Below are positions 6,980 to 15,224 of a stretch of 25,260 bases of DNA, one piece after another. Position 1 is the stretch's first letter; each line of letters begins with the position of its first letter. Origin of the DNA: Candidatus Cloacimonadota bacterium. GTDB taxonomy: Bacteria > Cloacimonadota > Cloacimonadia > Cloacimonadales > Cloacimonadaceae. Location: contig JAQUJJ010000046.1 of NCBI GenBank assembly GCA_028681035.1, positions 1 to 25,260 of the forward strand. The letters run 5' to 3'. A program made the translations under genes and the position numbers. A model generated the notes under the pieces. That model saw only the letters and a program-made list of their open reading frames with translations. It was not told where the DNA came from and did not search any database.

Positions 6980-8076
6980 AGAACCTAAGCATCTTTGTCC
7001 GCAAGGAAATACTGCATATAATCCGCGATCCCAAATCCCTCATGATAATGATATTATTGCCTTTGGTAGAGATTATGTTGATTGGTTTTGTGTTGCGCTT
7101 CGAGATAGCAAGCACCAACATTGCCGTTGTGGATATGACAAAGCAGCAGCAATCCACCAATCTGATCCACAGGCTGGAAGGAGGCAGGAGATTTAAGGTT
7201 CAGCTCATGCAAACCATTCCAGAGGCAGAAGAATTGCTAACAGAAGGCAAGGTAAAGGCAATATTGTACATAGCGGAAGACTTTGACCGCAAGGCTGTTG
7301 AGAACAGTGAAAGCTCCTTACAACTGTTGCTGGATGCCACCGATCCCAATATCGCCACTACTATCGAAACTTATATAAAAGCCACTTTAGCAGATTTCTG
7401 GGTGGACAACATTAGCGGCAGCCCTGTCCCCATGCTTAAAACCGAGCAGATGTTTTACTACAATCCTTTGCTTAAGAGCGTTTATGCTACTGTTCCCGGC
7501 TTAATCTCGGTGGTTTTGATGCTTATTTGTGCCTTGATGACCTCCATCTCGCTTACCCGCGAAAAAGAAAGCGGTACCCTGAAGGTACTACTTATCTCAC
7601 CCTTGAAGCCCATGCAGATTATCATTGGCAAGCTGGCACCTTATCTACTTGTTTCCTTGCTGATTACAGGCATAATCTTAGCTCTTTCTTTCGGAGTGTT
7701 CGGAGTGCCTATGGCGGGTTCATTAATCATGCTTATCCTTGTGAGTTTTATCTATTGCCTATGTGCTCTGGCATTAGGTTTCTTTATCTCTACCAAGGCA
7801 AAAACCCAGCAGGTTGCCATGATGATGTCGCTGGCAGGACTGATGTTACCTACTACCTTACTTAGCGGCATGATCTACCCCATCAAAAACATGCCCCTAT
7901 GGTTGCAGGGAATTACCTATATTATGCCGGCAAGATGGTTTGTAAGCATCTTAAAGCATATCATGTTAAAGGCTTCTCCATTTTCTGCCTATGCAGGGGA
8001 ACTGGCGGTTTTACTACTCATGACCGGTATCTTCACCCTTCTCAGCCTCAAAAACTTCACAACCAGATTCAGGTAA
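6976..8076 (+). CDS. ABC-2 type exporter permease 1 (YbhS-like)
   Basis: This 366-residue inner-membrane permease has one N-terminal transmembrane segment (about 22-40), a large periplasmic loop (about 41-165), and five further hydrophobic segments from about 170 to the end. This is the layout of ABC-2 permeases of the YhgE/YbhS group. The cytoplasmic T-R-E-K-E-S-G-T-L-K-V-L-L-I-S-P segment after the second membrane helix is the family's conserved coupling region. It would pair with the following permease to form the translocation pore. The start overlaps the ATPase 2 stop as ATGA. Confidence 0.92.
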   Translation: MKNLSIFVRKEILHIIRDPKSLMIMILLPLVEIMLIGFVLRFEIASTNIAVVDMTKQQQSTNLIHRLEGGRRFKVQLMQTIPEAEELLTEGKVKAILYIAEDFDRKAVENSESSLQLLLDATDPNIATTIETYIKATLADFWVDNISGSPVPMLKTEQMFYYNPLLKSVYATVPGLISVVLMLICALMTSISLTREKESGTLKVLLISPLKPMQIIIGKLAPYLLVSLLITGIILALSFGVFGVPMAGSLIMLILVSFIYCLCALALGFFISTKAKTQQVAMMMSLAGLMLPTTLLSGMIYPIKNMPLWLQGITYIMPARWFVSILKHIMLKASPFSAYAGELAVLLLMTGIFTLLSLKNFTTRFR

Positions 8077-8081
8077 ACAAT

Positions 8082-9182
8082 ATGCGTAATATACTAATCC
8101 TCATCAGCAAAGAGTTCAAGCAGATATTCCGTAACCGGGCGATGCTGGCAATCATAGTGTTGTTGCCCATAATCCAGCTATTGGTGCTTTCCAATGCAGC
8201 AGATTTTGAACTAAAGAAGATATATCTTGCCTGGGAAGATTTGGATAAATCGCCACTTTCGGAAGAATTGTTACACAGCTTTACCGCTGGAGACCTTTTT
8301 ATTCTAATCGGCAATAGCGACAACTCTAACACAAACGATATCCAACTAAGGGATAACCAAGCAGACCTCGTTATCAGCATCCCCAAGGGTTTTGAAAGAG
8401 ACCTTATCAACAGGATATCTGTAACCTTACAAATGCGCATCAATGCCGTGGATGGCACAGCAGCGGGGCTAATATCCGCCTACACCGGAAAAGTGTTAAG
8501 TGACTTTTACCTGTCTGAACTTCTGCGAGTGCAGGAAACGCCCAGCTCCACTGCTACCAGATACCTGTTTAACACCGAACTAATCTATAAAATCTACATG
8601 ATACCGGGTATTCTGGTTATTCTGGTAAGCGTTATCGGCTTGTTATTAACCGCATTGAACATAGCCCGTGAAAAAGAAATCGGCACCATAGAGCAGATAA
8701 ACGTTACACCCATAAAGAAGTACCAGTTCATCTTGGGAAAGCTTATCCCCATGTTGATTATAGGGATAGTTGAGTTTTGGATAGGAGTGCTTATCAGCAG
8801 CTTTATCTTTCAGGTTCCTTTTGTTGGCAGCCCTTGGGTGGAAATGCTGTTCCTGGTTGTTTATCTGGCAGTGATGCTGGGGATTGGGTTATTAATATCC
8901 ACAACTGCACAAACTCAGCAACAAGCCATGTTTATCGCCTTTTTCGTATTGATGGTGTTTATGTTTCTCTCCGGTTTGTTTTCTGCGGTGGAAAACATGC
9001 CAAATTGGGGCAAGGTGCTTTCTCAGATGATTCCTATTACCTATTTTATCCGCTCCACCCGCGCTATAATGTTAAAGGGAGCAGGAATTTACAGCCTGCG
9101 CATAGATTTGTTGATTCTATCCGCTTATGCGTTGTTTATAAATCTGATAGCCATTCTTGCCTACCGAAAAACCAGTGCCTAA
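8082..9182 (+). CDS. ABC-2 type exporter permease 2 (YbhR-like)
   Basis: This 366-residue permease has the same topology as its neighbour: an N-terminal membrane segment, a periplasmic loop, and a C-terminal membrane bundle. It carries the family motif A-R-E-K-E-I-G-T-I-E-Q-I-N-V-T-P. I chose the ATG at 8082, 5 nt after the preceding stop. The frame is open further upstream to 7899, but that would overlap the permease 1 gene by about 180 nt and would not start with a normal permease N-terminus. Both permeases are the same length, which suggests a heterodimeric pore. This is the last gene of the operon. It ends 14 nt from the stop of the convergent peptidase gene, and I see no clear terminator in that gap. 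Confidence 0.92.
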   Translation: MRNILILISKEFKQIFRNRAMLAIIVLLPIIQLLVLSNAADFELKKIYLAWEDLDKSPLSEELLHSFTAGDLFILIGNSDNSNTNDIQLRDNQADLVISIPKGFERDLINRISVTLQMRINAVDGTAAGLISAYTGKVLSDFYLSELLRVQETPSSTATRYLFNTELIYKIYMIPGILVILVSVIGLLLTALNIAREKEIGTIEQINVTPIKKYQFILGKLIPMLIIGIVEFWIGVLISSFIFQVPFVGSPWVEMLFLVVYLAVMLGIGLLISTTAQTQQQAMFIAFFVLMVFMFLSGLFSAVENMPNWGKVLSQMIPITYFIRSTRAIMLKGAGIYSLRIDLLILSAYALFINLIAILAYRKTSA

Positions 9183-9196
9183 TAGCTTTTTATAGC

Positions 9197-12091
9197 TTAC
9201 TTCATTCGCAGCATCTTGCTTGTTAAAACCTCTCCTTGCTGCTGTACTTTTAACAGATATACACCAGAGCTTACTTGCATGCCACTGTTATCTTTGCCAT
9301 CCCAATTGAAAGAGGATTTGGCAGAGGGAATGCCACTGAATATTGTGCTGACTAACTGCCCCTTTAAGTTATACACCTGCACCGTCATGGGGCTATGATT
9401 GTCTTTGCTTGTGATAGATATGTTGGTATTATCCCGGAAAGGATTGGGATGATTAGGCAAAATGCTAAGACCGCTTATAGTCGGTACAAGCAAATCCTCA
9501 ACCGGACTTGGCTCGTTAAAAACAGAACCGAACACCCTATTTACAAACGCCTTTGCTGAAGCTGGTTGCATGTTATACAGAGGAAAGCTTAGGGTCATAG
9601 TTTCGCCAAGATTATACTCATGGTGCACAGCCACGCAATCTCCATTCAGGATACCCTGTGGGCTGTTGTCTGCATAGTCGGAGTCAAAGGCATATACCAT
9701 ATCTCCCCCAACTTCGGGCGTAATGGATTCTACATGAAAGATGTGTTCATTAAAGGCAGTAGTGGTTTTCAAGCTATCCACTTCCTGATACGGGATACTT
9801 GTCCAGCTAGGAATAGCATACTTAAAACGCGCATTAGAACTATAATCTGCCGAGTTAATCCCCAGCACCTCTCTCGTGAAACTCGTTAAAGGAAAGGTAA
9901 CCGGATAGGAAGTATTCTGCTCAAATGCCTTACTGGGATGATAAACGCTAAACAATACCTTGCCGCCTCGCTTGATGTATTCCCTCAAAACGTCTTTTAC
10001 AGAGGAGGGATACGTTACTTCTCCGTAATCGTTTCCGTGCCACAGAATAGACGAATAAATGCCAATATCCCCTAAGCGCAAAGGTTCCGTAACGCCTTCC
10101 AAATCTAACTGAGAAGTAACATTGAAGCCTTGCATCAAGGTATCATAGAAGCTATCTACACTTTCATCTGTAGGTTGAAAGGGGCTGGCTCCGCTATAGT
10201 TCTTAGTTTCATCCACTATTAATATCCCTTGATCCATGCTAACTGGGCGGCTACGCAGCGCTTCAGTGTAAAGGCTTTCGTTCAAATCGTTATCGAAGGC
10301 ACTAAGGCGGTAATAGTAATATTGCTGAGAGCCTACAAGGTTCTCATCGTGATAGGATGTAAATTCGTTGGTTACTGGTATCGTAGCGAGCAATTCTCCC
10401 ACGCTGTTGGCATCCGTTGAGCGCCAAAGGTGATAGCCGCTTAAGTCCATTTCGGTATTAGGAACCCAAGAAAGTAACATAGAAGTCTGGAAAGGATCAA
10501 CTGAAAATTTAGAGGGAGTAAGCGGATTTTGTAACGGAGTTCCACTGGTGTAAACGCTCAAGCTTTCATTACCGCTTGCATCTACAGAGCATACATAAAT
10601 ATCGTAGCTAATTCCTTCTTGCAAGTTGTTTAGTACATACACGTTGTTAGTCGCAGTTTCGGTTACTGTCTGTGCTGTAACAGTATTGGTGTAGCTTAGC
10701 TTATAGTGGTTCACATTAGGATCGTTAGGAGAATCCCACAGCACAGTTAAGGAATTACCATTACCAGCATCCCAAGCTCTGAGATTAGTGGGAGGATTTG
10801 GCAGACTTGAAAAGGTAGCAGCTACAGCAGTGGAGGCACGGATAACCTCTGCGCAATATGCAGGGTCTATGTTTGCGGTGATATCGTCATTAGAGTGGTA
10901 CCAAGGGCTAAAGTTATACTCAAAGTAATAAACTACAGGATAACCCTTCTGCCAGAAGGAATGGCTGTCGCTGGAGCCAGAATTGAGGTTGCCATAAACC
11001 GGTACGAGTGATGTATATTGGCTGGTGATATCCGCTGCCATGTCAGAATAATCCAAGTAGCCGTCATAGGGCATCAATAACACGCGTTGATCACCATCTG
11101 TATTATTAGCTATCATGTCGTGATTCATCATCAAGCGGATATTCATTGCTTCGGCTTCGGCATATTGCGCATAAGCTTTAGAACCCCACAGACCAAATTC
11201 TTCCGCTGCAAAAGTAACAAAGCGAATAGAGCATTTTGGCTGATATCCTGTTGCCATCATTACTCTTGCCATTTCTAAAGCTGCTACTGCACCGCTGGCA
11301 TTATCGTCTGCTCCGGGTGCCAAGACATAAGGTGTCGTATAGGTAATGGAATCGTGATGCCCGCCAACTACAATATAAGTATCGGGATAAACACTTCCTG
11401 TAATGGTGGCTACCACATCATATTGCGTGGTGCCTTGCCACTGGAAGTCGTGCAGTTCAGCAGTATTCACGCCAAAGCGCAGGAACTGGCTCTTTATCCA
11501 ATTGGCTACAACTAAGCGGTTATCTGCCAGAGCATAACGCGTTTGCATATCCTGCAAGGACTGGATAAAATAAAGCACACTATCCGGATTAACCTGCGTT
11601 AGCAAGTTCTCTATAACGGTACGATTAGAGTTAAGTTCTATAGGTAAGGATGTTTGAGGGCTAAAGAGGAGAGGCTTTAACTCAAACAGAATGAAGGGAT
11701 TGCTTATCTTTTGCCGCAATTGTATCTCATCCAGCTTGCTTTGAAACAGCACAGATGTCCCCAAATCTAAAAGTACTTCGCCACAGTTGTTTATGGCATC
11801 GTCCTTCCCAATTCCCAGCTTGCTTACAAGATACAAGTTGCCATTCCCGAAAGTTCCAAGCAGCCTGGCATTGGGATAGCTGGGGCTATTGCTTCCTGCT
11901 ATAATCTCTGTTTCATTGTAGTAATAAACTTCTAAACCACTATCGGCAAGCGAGCTTACTGCCAGCCTTAGTTTGCTTGTATTAGCTTGTTTAAGTGCTT
12001 TACTGCTGGGGATTCCCAAGATGTATTGTGGCACGGCAGCCAAAACGCAGGCTATAACAGCCAAAAGCATAACAAGAGTATATCTTTTCAT
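9197..12091 (-). CDS. Secreted M28 metallopeptidase with fibronectin III and C-terminal sorting domains
   Basis: This 964-residue protein begins with a signal peptide (K-R then V-M-L-L-A-V-I-A-C-V-L-A). After a propeptide-like region comes an M28 zinc aminopeptidase domain (about 190-430). All expected residues are visible: H245-x-D247, D263 (G-A-D-D-N-A-S-G), general base E297 with ligand E298, D325 and H377. Two fibronectin type III-like domains follow (about 431-520 and 525-615), then a Rossmann-like or glutamine-amidotransferase-like region (about 620-860). An FlgD Ig-like sorting domain from about 875 (P-N-H-P-N-P-F, ending K-M-L-R-M-K) completes it. Such C-terminal domains mark proteins for type IX-like export or surface attachment. 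It probably trims peptides outside the cell. An AGGGAG lies before the ATG on the minus strand. Confidence 0.93.
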   Translation of the reverse strand: MKRYTLVMLLAVIACVLAAVPQYILGIPSSKALKQANTSKLRLAVSSLADSGLEVYYYNETEIIAGSNSPSYPNARLLGTFGNGNLYLVSKLGIGKDDAINNCGEVLLDLGTSVLFQSKLDEIQLRQKISNPFILFELKPLLFSPQTSLPIELNSNRTVIENLLTQVNPDSVLYFIQSLQDMQTRYALADNRLVVANWIKSQFLRFGVNTAELHDFQWQGTTQYDVVATITGSVYPDTYIVVGGHHDSITYTTPYVLAPGADDNASGAVAALEMARVMMATGYQPKCSIRFVTFAAEEFGLWGSKAYAQYAEAEAMNIRLMMNHDMIANNTDGDQRVLLMPYDGYLDYSDMAADITSQYTSLVPVYGNLNSGSSDSHSFWQKGYPVVYYFEYNFSPWYHSNDDITANIDPAYCAEVIRASTAVAATFSSLPNPPTNLRAWDAGNGNSLTVLWDSPNDPNVNHYKLSYTNTVTAQTVTETATNNVYVLNNLQEGISYDIYVCSVDASGNESLSVYTSGTPLQNPLTPSKFSVDPFQTSMLLSWVPNTEMDLSGYHLWRSTDANSVGELLATIPVTNEFTSYHDENLVGSQQYYYYRLSAFDNDLNESLYTEALRSRPVSMDQGILIVDETKNYSGASPFQPTDESVDSFYDTLMQGFNVTSQLDLEGVTEPLRLGDIGIYSSILWHGNDYGEVTYPSSVKDVLREYIKRGGKVLFSVYHPSKAFEQNTSYPVTFPLTSFTREVLGINSADYSSNARFKYAIPSWTSIPYQEVDSLKTTTAFNEHIFHVESITPEVGGDMVYAFDSDYADNSPQGILNGDCVAVHHEYNLGETMTLSFPLYNMQPASAKAFVNRVFGSVFNEPSPVEDLLVPTISGLSILPNHPNPFRDNTNISITSKDNHSPMTVQVYNLKGQLVSTIFSGIPSAKSSFNWDGKDNSGMQVSSGVYLLKVQQQGEVLTSKMLRMK

Positions 12092-12166
12092 TATTTCTCC
12101 CTGAAGGATATTACTGTATCACTTGAAGTGTGTGCAATTCCTATTCCGAAAACCGTAAATATAGGT

Positions 12167-12202
12167 AATTATATCATAACGATATATCACTTTGATATAA
12201 TT
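12167..12202. promoter_or_regulatory. Palindromic upstream site, possible activator binding site
   Basis: Perfect 10-bp arms AATTATATCA and TGATATAATT are separated by 16 nt, and the spacer contains a third palindrome, GATATATC (12181-12188). The site sits between the divergent M28 and PDZ genes. Its centre is about 114 nt upstream of the start expected for the sigma-54-like promoter at 12272, which is the usual range for an enhancer-binding-protein site. Binding by such a protein is inferred. Confidence 0.5.
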
Positions 12203-12271
12203 CCGCCCTGCGCTTAAGAGTGATACTTCGCTATCTGCTTGCTAATAAACATCATGTAGTTTCAGTGACAT

Positions 12272-12287
12272 TTGGCACAGTCCTTGC
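12272..12287 (+). promoter_or_regulatory. Sigma-54 (RpoN) type promoter
   Basis: TTGGCAC, 5 nt counted from TGGCAC, and TTGC match the -24/-12 consensus YTGGCACGrNNNTTGCW at nearly every fixed base, with correct spacing. Transcription would start near 12299, giving a leader of about 27 nt to the ATG at 12326 with a TAAGGAG ribosome binding site inside it. An alternative sigma-70 reading (GTGACA 12265, N18, TATAGT 12289) is also possible but weaker. Confidence 0.65.
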
Positions 12288-12325
12288 GTATAGTATTAGG
12301 AAATACATTAAGTAAGGAGTCCAAA

Positions 12326-13531
12326 ATGAAAAGAGTATTGTTTGTCTTAATTCTAATGTCCCTAGGTCTAAGCGCATTAATGGCAGATCTGAACGATGAC
12401 ATCAAAAAGGAAATCCGTGTAGAAATGGAAAAGAACTTCAGTGATGTCCCCGGCTCTCCCAAGGTAGTTATGAACATTCGTAAAGAGTTTAACCCCGATC
12501 CAGATTCTCCAGATGCAGCTTTTATGGGTATCTACTCCGAAGACCTAAACTTCCCCAAAGCACAAGAGCTTGAATACAAAGGGTATTATGGAATTCTTGT
12601 TACCGGTATCGTTTCCGGCTCACCTGCCTGGGAGCAACGTCTGCAAGAGAACGACATCATCCTCAGCATGGATGGAAAAGAAGTAACTAACTCTGCCGTG
12701 TTCGAGAGACTCCGCAAAATGTACCGTGCAAATGATACTGTTAGCATGGAACTTTTCCGCATGGGCGAAGTAATTAAAGTGGATTTCACTTTCGGCACTC
12801 GTAACTCCCCAAATACCAATGAACCCAATGACCAAGATAAGCCCGAAAAACGCAGAAAGTCCGTTGGTTATGGCGGTGGCAGCTGGATACCGATGTGGTT
12901 TAATACCGACATGACAGATGTAAATCAACTTATGTCAGAATTAGGTTTCACTGAAATGCTGGATGATAATGGTGTGCTTATGCAAGGTATCGGCGGCAAA
13001 GTCAATATAGGTAAAGGTTTCTTTATTGGTGGACAGGTTACAACATATGAAGACACTCCCAAGACCTTTGATCCTGTTGACCCAACTTACAGTGTTTGGA
13101 TGCGTTACAATAACACAATGGGTGGCGTTACGCTTGATAAGCGTTTTGCCATTACCAAGAACCTAATCGTTTCCACTGGTTTTTTGCTTGGCGGAGCATC
13201 CCATACTGTGGAAATCCTGAAAAGCAACTCTAACTACAATTGGGGTGATGGTGTAGCTCCTTCTGAAATATATTCCACCTTCTTAGGCAGTAATAATAAT
13301 CATGCCGAAATATTCCGTAAGTACCTTATTGTTCAACCAAAAGCAGAATTAATGGTTCATTTTCTGCCTTGGTTCGGTATTCGTGCCGAAGCCGGCTACA
13401 CTTATGGCTATTCCCCTAAGAATGGCTGGAGAGTTAAGGGCTTGGATCAAGAAAACTTTATCGTAAAGAACTCCCCCAATACCGAATATCAAGGGCTAAA
13501 CCTTAGCATAGGTCCCTGGTTCGGGTTCTAG
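12326..13531 (+). CDS. Exported PDZ-domain protein with beta-rich C-terminal domain
   Basis: This 401-residue protein has a signal peptide (K-R-V-L-F-V-L-I-L-M-S-L-G-L-S-A-L-M-A). A PDZ domain occupies about 66-156 (Y-Y-G-I-L-V-T-G-I-V-S-G-S-P-A-W, then L-Q-E-N-D-I-I-L-S-M-D-G-K-E-V). A charged linker (about 160-180) leads to a Gly- and aromatic-rich beta region (180-401) that ends in G-P-W-F-G-F. The terminal aromatic residue and alternating pattern resemble an outer-membrane barrel or surface beta domain. No protease catalytic domain is present, so this is not DegP-like. I chose the ATG at 12326 for its TAAGGAG site and signal peptide, although the frame is open from 12272. The role is unknown. 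The sigma-54-like promoter suggests regulated expression. Confidence 0.85.
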   Translation: MKRVLFVLILMSLGLSALMADLNDDIKKEIRVEMEKNFSDVPGSPKVVMNIRKEFNPDPDSPDAAFMGIYSEDLNFPKAQELEYKGYYGILVTGIVSGSPAWEQRLQENDIILSMDGKEVTNSAVFERLRKMYRANDTVSMELFRMGEVIKVDFTFGTRNSPNTNEPNDQDKPEKRRKSVGYGGGSWIPMWFNTDMTDVNQLMSELGFTEMLDDNGVLMQGIGGKVNIGKGFFIGGQVTTYEDTPKTFDPVDPTYSVWMRYNNTMGGVTLDKRFAITKNLIVSTGFLLGGASHTVEILKSNSNYNWGDGVAPSEIYSTFLGSNNNHAEIFRKYLIVQPKAELMVHFLPWFGIRAEAGYTYGYSPKNGWRVKGLDQENFIVKNSPNTEYQGLNLSIGPWFGF

Positions 13532-13565
13532 TTTTACCCAAAAGCAATCCCTCTCAACATCCTGT

Positions 13566-13603
13566 GAAAAGCCTTCATCTCCTCGATGGAGGCTTTTCTT
13601 TTT
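13566..13603 (+). terminator. Intrinsic terminator of the PDZ-protein gene
   Basis: A 14-bp stem (13566-13579 with 13585-13598, one G-T pair) has a 5-nt loop and is followed by a T-rich run. It lies 34 nt after the PDZ-protein stop. Confidence 0.85.
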
Positions 13604-13623
13604 GCCATTTTGTCAAAATTCCC

Positions 13624-13704
13624 TTGCTCCAATTGCCCTATCATTGCCCACTCATTGTCCATGTGGAGGGCATTGGGTGGGCAATAATAGGGCAATTCAA
13701 GCAA
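13624..13704. repeat. Long dyad containing six 11-bp-phased ATTGCCC heptamers
   Basis: Arms of 28 nt (13624-13651 and 13677-13704) are inverted copies with a few mismatches. Inside the dyad, ATTGCCC occurs at 13632 and 13643 and ATTGTCC at 13654. The complementary GGGCATT, GGGCAAT and GGGCAAT occur at 13668, 13679 and 13690. All neighbours within each half are 11 bp apart, and the six are symmetric about 13664. This lies between the terminator of the PDZ gene and the lipoprotein gene. It could be a phased protein-binding array or a long RNA hairpin. Short frames on both strands here are by-products of the dyad. Confidence 0.75.
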
Positions 13705-13877
13705 AAGGTGCCACGCCAGAACGGACAAGACTCTATTATAAACTGGGAACTCTCACCTGCAAAACTCTCACTTTTTATTCCAATTCCATAGCAGATATTT
13801 TCCTTGACGGTTTTATTTGCTAAACATGGAGTGGTTACCAATGTTAAACAACTATTAAATTGCCTAAGGAGGCTGTT
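13705..13877. other. Leader region of the lipoprotein gene
   Basis: I see no gene here. The region ends with AAGGAGG (13866-13872) before the ATG at 13878. A TTGACG at 13804-13809 has no good -10 at the right distance, so the promoter is unresolved. Confidence 0.4.
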
Positions 13878-14750
13878 ATGCGTAACATTTTGTTGTTAGT
13901 GATTTGTGCCTTGCTTTTGTCCTGCAACAGTACAACCAAACCCGCTGAGCCGGAAGCTTTTTCCCTCAAAATCACGCTTACTGATACTGCCGGAAATCCC
14001 TTGGAAGGATATAAAGCAGCAGTTTTCCAAAAAGACTATAGCTACTTTTTGGGGATTAATCCTCAACATTATCGCCCATCAACAACAGTAAGTTTCACTT
14101 TAGCTGCCCCCCACTCTGTGGATATTATAGTTCAGGACTATTTTGGCAAACTGGTACAAAGCCTGTTATTAAGCGAACCTTATGTCCCTGGTTCTCATCA
14201 CATTAACTGGAATGGGAAAGATAACGCAGGAAACACAGTACGAGACGGCATCTATAAAATAGTAGCTAAATACTATGATGGCGAAACATTGGTTTATACT
14301 GGCACAAGTTTGGCATATAAGTTAGGTGAGTTCAAAAATATCGCCATATATCCTTATGAAACTGATGCAAATGGTGAGATTAGCAGTTCTGACATCACAC
14401 CCTTTCCTGTTCTATACTGCACTGAGACATTTAAACATTTAGGAGCGCAGCAAGAAGATTTGGGAGATTTGCGCTTTAGCGAGACCTCGGATACCATGGA
14501 AGTAGCAATAGAACACAACGGCGTTACTAAGCATCAATACTTCAAAATGAAAAACAGAGCTAATGTGCTAAGCCTAAATTGGGATACGATGGCTACCGTT
14601 ACAAAAACGCATTTCCTGGCCGGTGCTCCTTCATCCGAAACAAACAAAACCTCTCAGACTCTCACCGAGAAACCACTTACCATAAAGGAATCTGGTGCAA
14701 CTCGTTATCTAGACGAATTGAAGAATAACTACCCAAATCCCTTTAACTAA
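13878..14750 (+). CDS. Lipoprotein with FlgD Ig-like domain, ending abruptly in NYPNPFN
   Basis: This 290-residue protein has a lipoprotein signal with lipobox L-L-S-C, C16 being the predicted lipidated residue. A domain resembling FlgD Ig-like repeats spans about 70-135 (T-V-S-F-T-L, then H-I-N-W-N-G-K-D-N-A-G-N-T-V-R-D-G-I-Y-K). A second region of unknown fold (140-270) follows. The protein stops at N-N-Y-P-N-P-F-N (283-290), which is exactly the opening motif of the C-terminal sorting domains found in the other large secreted proteins here. The rest of that domain is absent from the following DNA in any obvious form. I chose the ATG at 13878 because of the AAGGAGG site, though the frame is open from 13860. 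It is probably a truncated secreted-protein gene whose lipid anchor may still function. The function is unknown. Confidence 0.8.
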   Translation: MRNILLLVICALLLSCNSTTKPAEPEAFSLKITLTDTAGNPLEGYKAAVFQKDYSYFLGINPQHYRPSTTVSFTLAAPHSVDIIVQDYFGKLVQSLLLSEPYVPGSHHINWNGKDNAGNTVRDGIYKIVAKYYDGETLVYTGTSLAYKLGEFKNIAIYPYETDANGEISSSDITPFPVLYCTETFKHLGAQQEDLGDLRFSETSDTMEVAIEHNGVTKHQYFKMKNRANVLSLNWDTMATVTKTHFLAGAPSSETNKTSQTLTEKPLTIKESGATRYLDELKNNYPNPFN

Positions 14751-15139
14751 GCTTTTAGAATTTACATAAAAGTGGAGTGTTTTGGAGTTCAATGAACCAT
14801 GACTATCTTTATTATTATCAATAGCTTATAGGCTCATCGGACTTCAAAATACCAAAGCAAGTGCCGCTGAACTTGACTGAAGCCTTGCCTTCGCTACTGG
14901 TAATGAAAGTCTCGCACTGAAGTCCAGTGTGTCATTAAGTTAGAGGTGGACATATAATTAGCATAGACACAAAGGACTCCAGACACAAATCGCTTTCATG
15001 TAAAGTCCATATCCCTGCAAAGATGGTTGTTTCTCTTAAAATGGTAACGGCGAGATGAACTCCAGACTCGCATTAATAGTTGTAAGAATAGCCGCTCTCG
15101 GCTGTTAGCACTGGAGGCGAGTGCTGGTACAATGTCTCT
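14751..15139. other. Long non-coding stretch after the truncated lipoprotein gene
   Basis: No convincing coding frame is visible on either strand. The stretch repeats short words such as CTCCAGAC and CCAGTGTGTC in degraded form, and holds a small AGCCG/CGGCT hairpin at 15090-15103. It could be decayed coding or repeat DNA. A remnant of the missing sorting domain is not recognisable in the frame directly after the lipoprotein stop. Confidence 0.35.
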
Positions 15140-15217
15140 GTTTGACTTACAATTACACTGCGATAAGTATTGTATAAAGCAAGCTTAGCTATAAATCAGT
15201 GTAATTGTGAGTTAAAC
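15140..15217. repeat. Near-perfect 21-bp inverted repeat next to the Na/Pi gene
   Basis: Arms at 15140-15160 and 15197-15217 are inverted copies with two mismatches and a 36-nt spacer. The inner parts, AATTACACTG and CAGTGTAATT, are exact. It lies 7 nt beyond the stop of the minus-strand Na/Pi-cotransporter gene. It lacks a T-run, so it is not a standard intrinsic terminator. It may be an RNA-stabilising hairpin, a protein site or the remnant of a small mobile element. Confidence 0.6.
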
Positions 15218-15224
15218 GGCGGTA

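Noticed and set aside
7899..8081. N-terminal extension of permease 2
   Set aside because: It would overlap permease 1 by about 180 nt in another frame, and the ATG at 8082 gives the normal permease N-terminus.
13534..13841. Several short open frames on both strands
   Set aside because: They mirror each other across the inverted repeat at 13624-13704, lack good ribosome binding sites and resemble no family, so they are by-products of the palindrome.
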